Shown here in pieces: positions 56,314 to 64,000 of a stretch of 64,000 bases of DNA (position 1 is its first letter; each line of letters begins with the position of its first letter). The notes beneath the pieces were generated by a model. It made no database searches, was not told where the DNA came from, and was given only the letters and a program-made list of their open reading frames with translations. Source of the DNA: Syntrophobacter fumaroxidans MPOB (GTDB lineage: Bacteria > Desulfobacterota > Syntrophobacteria > Syntrophobacterales > Syntrophobacteraceae); NCBI RefSeq assembly GCF_000014965.1, contig NC_008554.1, forward strand, positions 2,096,001 through 2,160,000, given 5' to 3'. Position numbers and translations under genes: made by a program.

Positions 56314-56976
56314 TCAGCGCTGTCCACGCCTGGTCAGCTCATCCATGTAAAGGCCGTAGGACATCTTGTGATCTTTCATCGCCCTCACAAGAAGAACCTT
56401 CGTCTTCTCGATGTCCTTGTAATTCATGATCATGTTCACACCGATCCGGTAGGCCAGCATCCCGTCGAGCGTGGGGAGGGTGTCGCTGAAGAGCAGGAGA
56501 AAAAACTGCCGCCGCAGATGCATGGGAGACAGCTGCAGATGGTGCAAAACGAGGTTTTCGCCCGGTTTTCCGCTGCCGAAACGTTCCTCGAGGACGATCA
56601 AATCGTAGTGGTTGTTGTTCAGCTTTCTCAGGGCATAGTCCGCCCGCCCCGCCTGCACGACAAAGAAGGAGAGCTCATCGAGGGTCTGCCTGATCTTCTC
56701 GGCCCTGATCTGGTCCGTCGAGCACAGCAGTGCGGTCTTCACGCCCTCTTCCACCACGTCGAGGGCCATTACGTCTTCCTGCAGGTCCGCAACTTCCCCA
56801 TCCACCCCGAGCGCGGACAACTCCCCCTGCACCGCGTGAATGCTGCTCTCGATTCTCTGCCCAAGGTCAATCGGCACCTTGCACTTGGGACACAGAATCC
56901 TCACGCCTTTGACATCGGGAATCTTTTCGTCGGGAACGGTAAACGCCGCATGGCATCCTGGACAATTGACTTTCAC
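56314..56976 (-). CDS. Zinc-ribbon (MJ0042-type) protein with a pseudo-receiver domain
   Basis: A 220-residue protein. Residues 1-40 form an MJ0042-like zinc ribbon (VNCPGCHAAFTVPDEKI ... ILCPKCKVPIDL). After an acidic helical linker, residues of about 85-205 look like a response-regulator receiver (KTALLCSTDQIRAEKIRQTL; NHYDLIVLEERFGSG). At the end of the third strand, where the phosphorylated Asp belongs, the sequence reads VLEERF, with Glu. GTG 56976 is chosen because GGAGAAAAGG lies just upstream; the open frame beyond it does not look coding. Confidence 0.65.
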   Translation of the reverse strand: MKVNCPGCHAAFTVPDEKIPDVKGVRILCPKCKVPIDLGQRIESSIHAVQGELSALGVDGEVADLQEDVMALDVVEEGVKTALLCSTDQIRAEKIRQTLDELSFFVVQAGRADYALRKLNNNHYDLIVLEERFGSGKPGENLVLHHLQLSPMHLRRQFFLLLFSDTLPTLDGMLAYRIGVNMIMNYKDIEKTKVLLVRAMKDHKMSYGLYMDELTRRGQR

Positions 56977-57463
56977 GCCTTTTCTCCTCTGGCAAGCCGC
57001 CTGCGCAGAACTTACGGGCAGGCGGCGGCATCCCCTTTCCTTTGACAGGAAAGGCCCGGTGAGGGTAAAAGTATCGTCGTTTTCCAAGCGGAGCTTGAGT
57101 TTCCCTGTCCCCGATCTTCTTGCGGGCCGGAAATAAACAGGCCTGCGGCGGGAAGCGGGGCCGGTCCAAGAGAGAGGCCAAGCTTCATGACCGCTTGGTG
57201 ACAATTTACACTAAACAGTCGATTCGGCATAGACTTATTTCCGCTACATATATCGGCAAGAGCCCGACTTTTCGTCAACCCGGGAATGATCCCCCGCGGT
57301 GTTTCTTGAAACGGCATGCTTTCACAAGGGGCGGAACGTACTTAGTTTTGATGAGTCTGGTGAACGGCAGGGGCGGCGACCTGAAGGGGACCGGCGCAGC
57401 CGAAGGCGGTTTATGCAAACGCGCGGTCCGCGGAAGAACACGATGTTGAGGAGGTAAGGGCGT
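56977..57463. other. Divergent intergenic region
   Basis: 487 bp between the divergently transcribed pseudo-receiver and aldo/keto reductase genes. It includes an AT-rich segment (57200-57260) likely to hold promoters, but no clear hexamer pair. No repeat or RNA gene is recognised. Confidence 0.4.
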
Positions 57464-58447
57464 ATGGAGAAGGTCCGCTATGGAACAACCGATCTCGACG
57501 TTTCAGTCGTGGTTCTGGGCACCTGGGTAACGGGAGGATGGGCGTGGGGCGGGAGTGACGAACGGGATTCGGTCACGGCCATCCTTCGTGCCCTCGAGTT
57601 GGGAATCAACTTCATCGACACGGCGCCCGTCTACGGATTCGGCAAGTCCGAGCAGATCATCGGGAAGGCCCTCAAGGAGTGGGGTAATCGGGGGGACGTG
57701 GTTCTCGCCACCAAGTGCGGGCTCGAATGGGACGAGAAAGAGAGCATTCGGCGCAATTCGAGCCCCGAAAGGATTTTCTACGAGATCGACCAGAGCCTCA
57801 AGCGGCTGGGCGTGGACCGCATCGACTTGTACCAGATTCACTGGCCGGACCCGAGCGTCCCTTTTGAAAAGTCCATGGAAGCCTTTATAAAGCTCAAGGA
57901 ACAGGGCAAAATCCGCGCCATCGGCTTGAGCAACTTCAACGTCGAACAACTCCGGGGCTGCCTCGACGCCGGGCCCGTCCAGAGCCTGCAACCCCCTTTC
58001 AACCTGTTCGAACGCGAGGCCGAAAAGGAGCTTCTCCCCTTCTGCCTGGAAAACGGCGTCGGTACGCTGGTCTACGGAGGTCTTTGCCGGGGGCTTCTGA
58101 GTGGAAAGTTCACCGGTGACGAACAATTCCCTCGCGGAGACCTCCGCCGGGCAGATCCGAAATTCAAGCCGGACCGTTTCAAACAGTACGTGAAAGCGGT
58201 TGACGAATTCCGAAAGATCGCCGCCCGGTATCACCGAACGCCGGCGCAGTTCGCGTTGCGCTGGGCGCTGCAGCAGCCCGGCGTGACCGCGGTGATTGCC
58301 GGAGCGAGAACGGCCGCGCAAGTGGAGGACAATGCGGGGGTTTCCGGATGGAGAATCGAACCGAACGACCTGCAAACGATCAATGACATCCTCGCCAGGC
58401 GCATCAAAACGCCGGTGGGGCCCGAGTTTATGATGCCTCGGCAATAG
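57464..58447 (+). CDS. Aldo/keto reductase
   Basis: A 327-residue NADPH-dependent oxidoreductase with a TIM-barrel fold. The catalytic tetrad is visible: Asp in NFIDTAPVYG, Tyr in the same motif, Lys in LATKCG and His in YQIHWPDP. The cofactor region is VIAGARTAAQVEDNAG. It resembles the YajO/general-stress AKR subfamily. The substrate is unknown. ATG 57464 follows a GAGGAGG site. Confidence 0.9.
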   Translation: MEKVRYGTTDLDVSVVVLGTWVTGGWAWGGSDERDSVTAILRALELGINFIDTAPVYGFGKSEQIIGKALKEWGNRGDVVLATKCGLEWDEKESIRRNSSPERIFYEIDQSLKRLGVDRIDLYQIHWPDPSVPFEKSMEAFIKLKEQGKIRAIGLSNFNVEQLRGCLDAGPVQSLQPPFNLFEREAEKELLPFCLENGVGTLVYGGLCRGLLSGKFTGDEQFPRGDLRRADPKFKPDRFKQYVKAVDEFRKIAARYHRTPAQFALRWALQQPGVTAVIAGARTAAQVEDNAGVSGWRIEPNDLQTINDILARRIKTPVGPEFMMPRQ

Positions 58448-58684
58448 ATGCGCGATGTGTCATGGAGGGCCGTTGCGGTGCGTGAGGGCGAGCATGAGCC
58501 GCCCGGCATGGCGCCGGGGAGATCCGGGGCGTGTTCGCCTGCCCCTGGCGGACTCTGCATCGGGAGCGGGCCCGGGTGGAGATATGAGACTCTATGCCGT
58601 GCTCCATGCGCGGAAGGAAAACGAGCGGCCATGAGGTGAAAGCACAGATCACGGCCTTTGTGTTTTACGCTCGGGAGGAAAACG

Positions 58685-59047
58685 ATGTGGAGCCTTGACG
58701 AACTTCGAGAACACCGGGACGTCCTCGACCGGATCGACTGGGAAATGACTCCGGAAAAGGCCGTTGAGACCTACCTCGAATGGGGAACGGGCTGGTCGAG
58801 AAAAGATGATTTCGTTCGCTACGCCGGCCAGGAATCCTATTATTTCGTTATCTACAACTGGGAGGAACCGCCGCAGGTGACTCTCCTTCGCAGAGACACC
58901 GCAGGCGTGGAGGAGATCGCCAAGTTCCAGGCGCCCCCCGATCTCGTGAAGAAGTCCGTTGATGAGGGCGGAAGAAAACCGGGAGTCGGTGTATACGCCC
59001 CCAACGAAGAGCTCAGGGAATGGCTGGAAAAAAGCCTCGCCTGTTGA
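58685..59047 (+). CDS. DVU0772-like protein of unknown function
   Basis: A 120-residue soluble acidic protein: MWSLDELREHRDVLDRIDWE, a central YLEWGTGWSRKDD, SYYFVIYNWEEPPQVTLLRR and a C-terminal GVYAPNEELREWLEKSL. This pattern matches what I remember of the Desulfovibrio DVU0772 family, found mainly in sulfate reducers and relatives. ATG 58685 follows GGAGG with 7 bases, so the longer upstream frame is not used. Function unknown. Confidence 0.7.
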   Translation: MWSLDELREHRDVLDRIDWEMTPEKAVETYLEWGTGWSRKDDFVRYAGQESYYFVIYNWEEPPQVTLLRRDTAGVEEIAKFQAPPDLVKKSVDEGGRKPGVGVYAPNEELREWLEKSLAC

Positions 59048-59120
59048 GGCTGCACACCCGGGTAGACGACGGACCGTGATTGCAGGCATGAAAGAACGTG
59101 GAGGACTTGTCCCCCTCTCC

Positions 59121-59376
59121 CCCACCCGGATGCCCCGGCTGGGACAATATAGGTCCTATAGGTCTTATAGGACTTATTTCACATCACCTCCCACCCGGAT
59201 GCCCCCGCTGGGACAATATAGGTCCTATAGGTCTTATAGGACTTATTTCACATCTCCCCCACCCGGATGCCCCCAGCTGGGACAATATAGGTCCTATAGG
59301 GCTTATAGGGCTTATAGGGCTTATTTCACATCACCCCCACCCGGATGCCCCCGCTGGGACAATATAGGTCCTATAG
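59121..59376. repeat. Nested tandem repeat (68-78 bp units with internal 9-bp repeat)
   Basis: Units start at 59121, 59190, 59258 and 59336 (lengths 69, 68, 78, then a truncated 41). Each begins CCCACCCGGATGCCCC and continues GCTGGGACAATATAGGTCC. Each contains a 9-bp subrepeat of the form TATAGGTCC/TATAGGTCT/TATAGGACT; the third unit has four subrepeats (TATAGGGCT type) instead of three. Unit lengths are not all multiples of three, so it is not coding. It lies between the DVU0772-like gene and the 3' end of the methyltransferase gene. Confidence 0.92.
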
Positions 59377-59420
59377 CCCTTGCCGGCTCACGCCGTTTTC
59401 CATCTCGAAGGCGCCATTAT

Positions 59421-60656
59421 TCATTCCACCCTGGCCATGGCAACGTAGATCGACGTCCCGCCGTGGACAATCCTCCAATATCGCACGGCCCGGATCCCCG
59501 TGACGGCGATCCCGCGTTCGGGGCAAAGCACCGCGATCCGCCATCCCGTGTACAAGCGCCTCAAATGAGCGCCAAGCCGTTCGTGGAACCCACGGTCCGG
59601 CCCAGGCAGCCGCTTGCCGTAGGGAGGGTCCAAAATGAGCAATCCTTCGGACAGCCCCATTCGAGCGGGTTGAAAATCAAAGAAATCCTCTTCCCGCCAG
59701 ATGATCTCCTTTTCGGTATGGGCTTTCCGGGCATTCTCACGCGCAACCGCCAGGGCTCGAGGGTCTCGGTCAAGGGCAACGATCGGAGCCGCGGGATGGG
59801 CGGACATCTTCTCCCGGGCTTTGCGCAGAAGGAATTCCCAAGTCTTCTCCCGGTAGGACGGCCAGGACTGAAACAAAAACGACCGCCCCAGTCCGGGGGG
59901 CATCCGGCGCGCCAGCAGGGCCGCCTCCACGGCTGCTGTTCCCGCCCCGCACATACCGTCGACCAGCGGCGTGTTTCCATTCCAACCCGCCTTCATTAGA
60001 ATCGCCGCAGCGAGAGTTTCCCGGATTGGAGCCCCAGCATGGCGCATCCTGTAACCCCGCCGGTGCAGATGATCCCCGGTGGTGTCCAGCGAGAGCTCAC
60101 AGTGGTTCCTGACAAGACGGACCAGGATGCGTTGTTTCCGTGAATTCTCATCGGATTCGCTCCCCGGCTGCCCCCGGGAACGGTCCCATTCCGGTGGCGG
60201 AACGATCCCCTTTTCCCTGAAACGCCTTCGAAGCCCGTCAAGAACCGTTTCGAGCACCATCCCTTCATGATTGATTCGCGAATGTTCAACGTGTGTTTCC
60301 ACGCGAACCGGAACGCTCCGGTTCAGCCACAATTCCCACGGGATGCCGGACACCTTTCCGAACAGCTCCTCCCTGACGCCCGCCCGGAATGCCGGAAGCC
60401 GGCAGAGGATGCGGCTTGCGGTCCGCAGCCACAAATTGGCCTCATAGCATGCGCCGAAGTTCCCGGTGAATTCGACTCCCGCATCACTGAGCCCGGTGAC
60501 GTCGAATCCCGCCATTTCGGCTTCCTGCCGGCACAAGGCCGCAAGCTCCGGCGGAGTCACGGCGGCAAAACGATGCACCGGGGCCAGGACGTGCCGTTTG
60601 ATGTGCCGTTGGTAACGTTTGCTCTCAAGGTACTCGGTTGTGTAAGTTTCCGTCAT
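59421..60656 (-). CDS. THUMP-domain class I RNA methyltransferase (RlmL N-domain/TrmN-like)
   Basis: A 411-residue SAM-dependent RNA methyltransferase. The N-terminal part (about 20-170) includes a THUMP-like RNA-binding region (FGACYEANLWLRTASRILCR). The Rossmann methyltransferase domain follows: GDHLHRRGYRMRHAGAPIRE, LVDGMCGAGTAAVEAALLAR (SAM motif I) and the catalytic ILDPPYGKRLPG. The last motif indicates N-methylation of a guanine in rRNA (m2G) or tRNA. It resembles the N-terminal half of RlmKL without the RlmK domain. Confidence 0.88.
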   Translation of the reverse strand: MTETYTTEYLESKRYQRHIKRHVLAPVHRFAAVTPPELAALCRQEAEMAGFDVTGLSDAGVEFTGNFGACYEANLWLRTASRILCRLPAFRAGVREELFGKVSGIPWELWLNRSVPVRVETHVEHSRINHEGMVLETVLDGLRRRFREKGIVPPPEWDRSRGQPGSESDENSRKQRILVRLVRNHCELSLDTTGDHLHRRGYRMRHAGAPIRETLAAAILMKAGWNGNTPLVDGMCGAGTAAVEAALLARRMPPGLGRSFLFQSWPSYREKTWEFLLRKAREKMSAHPAAPIVALDRDPRALAVARENARKAHTEKEIIWREEDFFDFQPARMGLSEGLLILDPPYGKRLPGPDRGFHERLGAHLRRLYTGWRIAVLCPERGIAVTGIRAVRYWRIVHGGTSIYVAMARVE

Positions 60657-61079
60657 GTCGGGTTACCTCGCGGGACCTTTTCTCGAACGCGCGGCGTCCC
60701 GGGAGTCCGGCCCAAGCCCCCGGCGAACTGCACAATGCCTTGAAATTTCATGATAATCCTTTCACGGCACCCTTTCGGTGCAAACCGTGCAGTCGCCGGA
60801 CGCGCAAGAGGGAAGGCGAATAGGGAACCACCTGACAACGACCGGGGCTCCCCGGGGGCTCGGAAGCGACCGCTGTGTTAAATTTTAATAGTTTTTAGGT
60901 CTACTTATGCCATCGAATGACTTGACGAAACAGATTGTCTCCTATACTCTTTCGTAAACCCGGAGCGTTGATAGCGAATGTGGATAGCTGCGTCTCCATA
61001 TCCTTCTCTGTTGCGGAGATTCGAACGAACATTCAGCCCGTCTTGACCTGGATCTTTGAACACGGAAGGAGCGGCGCAC
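60657..61079. other. Intergenic region with possible promoter of the deacetylase-like gene
   Basis: 423 bp with no gene. An AT-rich tract (60877-60900, TTAAATTTTAATAGTTTTT) precedes TTGACG (60922-60927) and TACTCT (60945-60950) at 17-base spacing, a possible promoter about 130 bp upstream of the downstream gene. Confidence 0.4.
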
Positions 61080-61931
61080 GTGACAGAACAGAGCATGCAC
61101 CTGAACGGTTGGGGCATCCCCGGGGATTACAGGCCGAGGCAATTCGCCTCCCTGTGGCAGGATGCGCCCCGGGATTGGAGAGAGCAGCTCGGCGCAACGT
61201 TGGACCGCAGTTCCGGCAACAGCCAGTTGTCCGTTTTCTTCCGCGCCGACGACATCGGAGCGGGCGGTCGCGCATTCGAAGCGCTCTGCGGATTGTTTCG
61301 GCATCATGAGGTACCCCTTGCAATGGCCGTGGTGCCTGCCTGGCTGAGTGATATCCGCAGAAAGCAACTGTTCCGGTCCGCGCCTCTGGATGAGCCCTTC
61401 TGGGCCTGGCATCAACACGGGTGGCGGCACGTCAACTGGCAGCGGAGCGGCAAGAAATCCGAATTCGGGGAACAGCGGCCGATCGAAAAACAGATGAAAG
61501 ATATATCCCAGGGGAACCAGAAGATGGAAGATCTTTTCGGGAAACATCTCCTCAAGGTGTTCACGCCCCCCTGGAACAGGTTGTCCGCCTCTACGCTGAA
61601 GATCCTGCAGGAACTGGGCTTCAGCGGCGTTTCCCTGGCCGGCCCCTTTCCGAGAGGCGTCAAGCCTTCCGTCCTCCTGCCGAACCTGAGGATTCAGATC
61701 GACTTGCACACGAGAAAGGCCAAGGATGGTGCTGCGGACTTTCAAGGGTTGATGGATGAGTTTGCGACTCTGTCCGTGAAAAAAGAACCCGTCGGCATCA
61801 TGATCCATCATCACCGCATGACCCGATTCGCCTTCGAATTCCTCGACGAATTGCTCCGCCTGCTCAAGCATCACACCGGCACGCGTCTGCTGAGTTTCAG
61901 GGAGATCCTGGAAAGGAACGATGCGGAGTAG
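61080..61931 (+). CDS. Polysaccharide deacetylase-like (NodB-fold) protein
   Basis: A 283-residue protein resembling the NodB/carbohydrate esterase 4 fold. It has FFRADDIGAGGRAF (metal/catalytic Asp pair), EPFWAWHQHGWRHVNW (metal His), VFTPPWNRLSASTLKIL and IMIHHHRM. GTG 61080 is chosen because AAGGAG lies 8 bases upstream. There is no signal peptide, so it acts in the cytoplasm, unlike most wall-modifying members. Its last 11 bases overlap the start of the radical SAM gene. Confidence 0.75.
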   Translation: MTEQSMHLNGWGIPGDYRPRQFASLWQDAPRDWREQLGATLDRSSGNSQLSVFFRADDIGAGGRAFEALCGLFRHHEVPLAMAVVPAWLSDIRRKQLFRSAPLDEPFWAWHQHGWRHVNWQRSGKKSEFGEQRPIEKQMKDISQGNQKMEDLFGKHLLKVFTPPWNRLSASTLKILQELGFSGVSLAGPFPRGVKPSVLLPNLRIQIDLHTRKAKDGAADFQGLMDEFATLSVKKEPVGIMIHHHRMTRFAFEFLDELLRLLKHHTGTRLLSFREILERNDAE

Positions 61932-63252
61932 GCCCACACTGGTCTACGCGGATGCGGAAGGCCATATTTTTGACTGGCCCGGCATGGAAATGGCGGGACG
62001 AAGCGGTCACGAGTTCCGGCGTATCCAGGCGGGCGACTGGATTCCCCTTCCCCCGGGCAGCGAGTTGTTTCTCCTCCCCCAACGGCTGCCGGTGGGACAC
62101 GACCCCCACACCAAACGCTTTGAAATCCTCTCCCGCGATCCTCGTCGCCCTTCCCGGCGGGTGCAGGCCGTTGCGGCATTCATGGCCCCCGCTCACACCG
62201 CCGTATACTCCGCCGCCTATCATGCCGAGCGGGATGCTCCGCTGTTGCCGCTTTTCGCCTACACCGCGGTCGGGTGGCACAAGGACGGCTTCGTCGCGGC
62301 AGGCATTCGCGTCGACCAGGACGAACGCCAGGATTTGAAAAATTTCGATCGCGCGCGCATCGAGCGGAACGCCAGGCGGCGCATGGGCCGTGAGCGCGAC
62401 AACCGTCTCATCCAGCACCTGGGAAAATGCGCCCTGACCTACGGTTGTCCCGCCGCCAGGAACCTGTTCATGGAGCGATGGGAAGCGCCTCTGCCCACCT
62501 CCCCCGTCTGCAATGCCCGATGCCTCGGCTGTATCAGCCTGCAGGACCGAAAGGACCTGCGCGCCACCCAGGACCGCATCACCTTCGTGCCGACGCCCGA
62601 GGAAATCTGCGGCGTCGCGGTGCCCCATCTGGAGCAGGCACCGCGACCCGTCGTCAGCTTCGGCCAAGGTTGCGAGGGAGAACCGCTGCTTCAGGCCGAC
62701 ACGCTCGCCGAGGCCATCCGGATGATGAGAGCGGCCACGCCCCGAGGGACCATAAACCTCAACACCAACGGCAGCCTGCCGCACATGATCCCGGAGCTGT
62801 GCGCGGCAGGCCTGGACAGCATCCGGATCAGCTTGAACAGCGCCCGACCCGCCTACTACCACGCTTACTTCAATCCTCAAGGGTATCGCTTCGACGACGT
62901 CAGGCAATCCATCCTGGCTGCAAAATCCGCGGGGCGATTCGTCTCGATCAACTACTTCATTCTTCCCGGTTTCAGCGACCAGCCCGATGAACTGGACGCG
63001 CTGTGCCGATTGATCGAAGAAACCCGGATCGACCTCATCCAGATGCGCAACCTGAACATCGACCCCGAGTGGTACCTGAGTCGTATCGGAGCGCCGGCCG
63101 GAGGTCGCGCAATCGGAATCCGGCAGCTGATGCAGCGCCTCGGACAACGTTTTCCACGCCTGCGGTTCGGATATTTCAATCCCAGCCTCGATCCAACATC
63201 AAACGTCGGCGGGAACATCCTCCGGGCCAGGCCCTCCCGCACTCCTGAATGA
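61921..63252 (+). CDS. Radical SAM protein with large N-terminal extension
   Basis: A 443-residue protein. Residues 1 to about 185 are an uncharacterised N-terminal part starting MRSRPTLVYADAEGHIFDWP. The radical SAM core follows with the CX3CX2C motif CNARCLGC (Cys 197, 201, 204). SAM/substrate-barrel motifs include SFGQGCEGEPLL, NLNTNGSLP, DSIRISLNSARPAYYHAYF and FVSINYFILPGFSDQ. These resemble the MoaA/PqqE-like superfamily. The start ATG 61921 lies inside the preceding gene behind AAAGGA, so the two are translationally coupled. Substrate unknown. Confidence 0.82.
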   Translation: MRSRPTLVYADAEGHIFDWPGMEMAGRSGHEFRRIQAGDWIPLPPGSELFLLPQRLPVGHDPHTKRFEILSRDPRRPSRRVQAVAAFMAPAHTAVYSAAYHAERDAPLLPLFAYTAVGWHKDGFVAAGIRVDQDERQDLKNFDRARIERNARRRMGRERDNRLIQHLGKCALTYGCPAARNLFMERWEAPLPTSPVCNARCLGCISLQDRKDLRATQDRITFVPTPEEICGVAVPHLEQAPRPVVSFGQGCEGEPLLQADTLAEAIRMMRAATPRGTINLNTNGSLPHMIPELCAAGLDSIRISLNSARPAYYHAYFNPQGYRFDDVRQSILAAKSAGRFVSINYFILPGFSDQPDELDALCRLIEETRIDLIQMRNLNIDPEWYLSRIGAPAGGRAIGIRQLMQRLGQRFPRLRFGYFNPSLDPTSNVGGNILRARPSRTPE

Positions 63253-63317
63253 CCCGGCAGCCTCGCGTGCCAATGCGACTCCTGCAGGAACGTCGCGTGG
63301 GCCGCACTCACCCTCCC

Positions 63318-63430
63318 CTTGTGTGTTGGCTATGACGGCAGGGGCAAGGGTATTGGGACCGTGGGCTGCGCTACCGCGCATCCCACCCTACGCGACTCAA
63401 GAGTTGACAAAGAACACAGTCGCTGCAAAT
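63318..63430. repeat. Dispersed repeat, copy D (central module only)
   Basis: GACGGCAGGGGCAAGGG, TGGGCTGCGCTACCGCGCAT, CCCACCCTACGCGACTCAA and TTGACAAAGAACACAGT match the middle part of copy C (25900-26065), lacking its hairpin and tail modules. The rest of the 689-bp gap 63253-63941 is GC-rich to 63640, then distinctly AT-rich (63650-63800). The AT-rich part probably holds the sodB promoter, with no certain operator. Confidence 0.65.
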
Positions 63431-63941
63431 CCCCAGGTCCGGGTGACGGCGTCGTGCGCAGCCGCTCCGCGTTGGTACAGGACTCCTGCCGAACAAGGCT
63501 CGCAAACCTGCATCCCAACCCGACAACCTCAGGATGCTCATCCGCGCGGGCGCACGGCCCGACCGGCGTTGCGCCCAACCCGCTCGATATCCGGGACCTG
63601 TCCGAAAGCCGATTTCGTGCCGTAAACGAACGGTAGACGTTGCAAGGATTCTAATCCAGCAATATTGAATAATTATGAACCATAAAAGAAATAATCCTGT
63701 TAGAGTGCAATTTCATTACTCATTCCAAGCACATCAACAATGGAATAAAAGTTTCTTTCACAACAGAGGTTGAGTTTTCAAAAACCAATGCTTATTCATG
63801 AGACGTCCGCACGCGTTCCATTCCCGCGGGGGAACCACGAAGTTGTCCGGCACGTCTTTTCAGCACACACAGCCGGATGTGCCTTTAAACCCTTACCAGG
63901 CAGGATCATCGCCAACATCACCTCAACGACAAGGAGGGAAT

Positions 63942-64000
63942 ATGTCACTCACGCTACCCGATCTGCCCTACGCCAAGAATGCGCTCGAACCTCATATCAG
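63942..64000 (+). CDS. sodB: Superoxide dismutase (Fe type), N-terminus only (3' truncated by window edge)
   Basis: ATG 63942 follows AAGGAGGG. The visible codons give MSLTLPDLPYAKNALEPHIS, the characteristic N-terminus of iron/manganese superoxide dismutases, in which the His of EPHIS is a metal ligand. Only 59 bases are present. It complements katA and perR in oxygen defence. Confidence 0.85.
   Translation, partial: MSLTLPDLPYAKNALEPHI

Noticed and set aside
59121-59376. Possible CRISPR array
   Set aside because: Units are contiguous near-identical tandem copies with no unique spacers, and no cas genes are near.
58959-59999. Open frame running through the tandem repeats giving Tyr-Arg-Ser repeats
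   Set aside because: Unit lengths of 69, 68 and 78 shift the frame between units, there is no ribosome-binding site, and it overlaps the methyltransferase gene on the opposite strand.

Overview
The window is a GC-rich (by eye about 60%) stretch of a bacterial chromosome. The gene content points to an anaerobic deltaproteobacterium (Desulfobacterota), probably of the Syntrophobacter type. Indications are a split ferredoxin-containing glutamate synthase, a cobalamin synthesis cluster, a DVU0772-like protein, DUF2007/DUF3786 proteins, a homotrimeric-type porin, and catalase/PerR/SOD stress genes in an otherwise anaerobic-looking set. The genus is inferred from gene content only. I see no prophage, CRISPR array, rRNA or tRNA. 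The only mobile-element gene is one REP-associated tyrosine transposase (RAYT).

Layout. 1-7.5 kb: the 3' end of murA, comEC, a metallophosphoesterase, galE (reverse), and a DUF2007-DUF3786 protein translationally coupled to a cytoplasmic BtuF-like protein. 8-10.3 kb: katA and its likely regulator perR (reverse). 10.6-15.8 kb: a three-gene glutamate synthase operon (amidotransferase; FMN synthase domain; GXGXG-GltD-ferredoxin fusion) ending in a clear terminator. 16.6-18.8 kb: a 51-residue membrane peptide, a decayed PilZ gene, a GyrI-like protein and pyrF. 18.9-25.8 kb: an isoquinoline-oxidoreductase-type molybdenum hydroxylase pair, a phosphonatase homologue, a glyoxalase II-like hydrolase, ogt, inositol-phosphate synthase and a small protein. 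26.3-32.7 kb: panE, then cobalamin genes cobD, cbiB, cobQ and cbiA (reverse). 32.8-36.3 kb: an AddA-like helicase-nuclease. 36.6-41 kb: two Hsp20 genes, a radical SAM gene, and a porin (reverse). 41.4-45.3 kb: a TolB-like/FG-GAP exported protein, an orphan, and the RAYT with perfect 25-bp terminal inverted repeats. 45.3-47.5 kb: bioYMN behind a promoter overlapped by a BirA-type operator. 47.6-52.3 kb: a GldA/F/G-like ABC system with a DUF4340 protein (reverse). 52.4-57 kb: dnaJ, rpoZ, a PduO-type cobalamin adenosyltransferase and small proteins (reverse). 57.5-64 kb: an aldo/keto reductase, a DVU0772-like protein, a nested minisatellite, an RNA methyltransferase, a deacetylase-like/radical SAM pair, and the first codons of sodB.

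Functional links. CobD, CbiB, CobQ, CbiA and the PduO-type adenosyltransferase together serve late cobalamin synthesis and activation; in a syntrophic propionate oxidiser this would feed methylmalonyl-CoA mutase. Catalase, PerR and SOD form an oxygen-defence set. BioY/M/N is a complete biotin ECF transporter under apparent biotin control.

Most notable observations. Two adjacent enzymes (the molybdenum hydroxylase large subunit and the phosphonatase homologue) each lack the residue that defines catalysis in their family. A PilZ gene appears decayed by compensating frameshifts. The terminal repeat of the RAYT also sits alone in the leader of a radical SAM gene. A mosaic palindromic repeat family is scattered over the window, and a 9-bp repeat is nested inside a 68-bp repeat.
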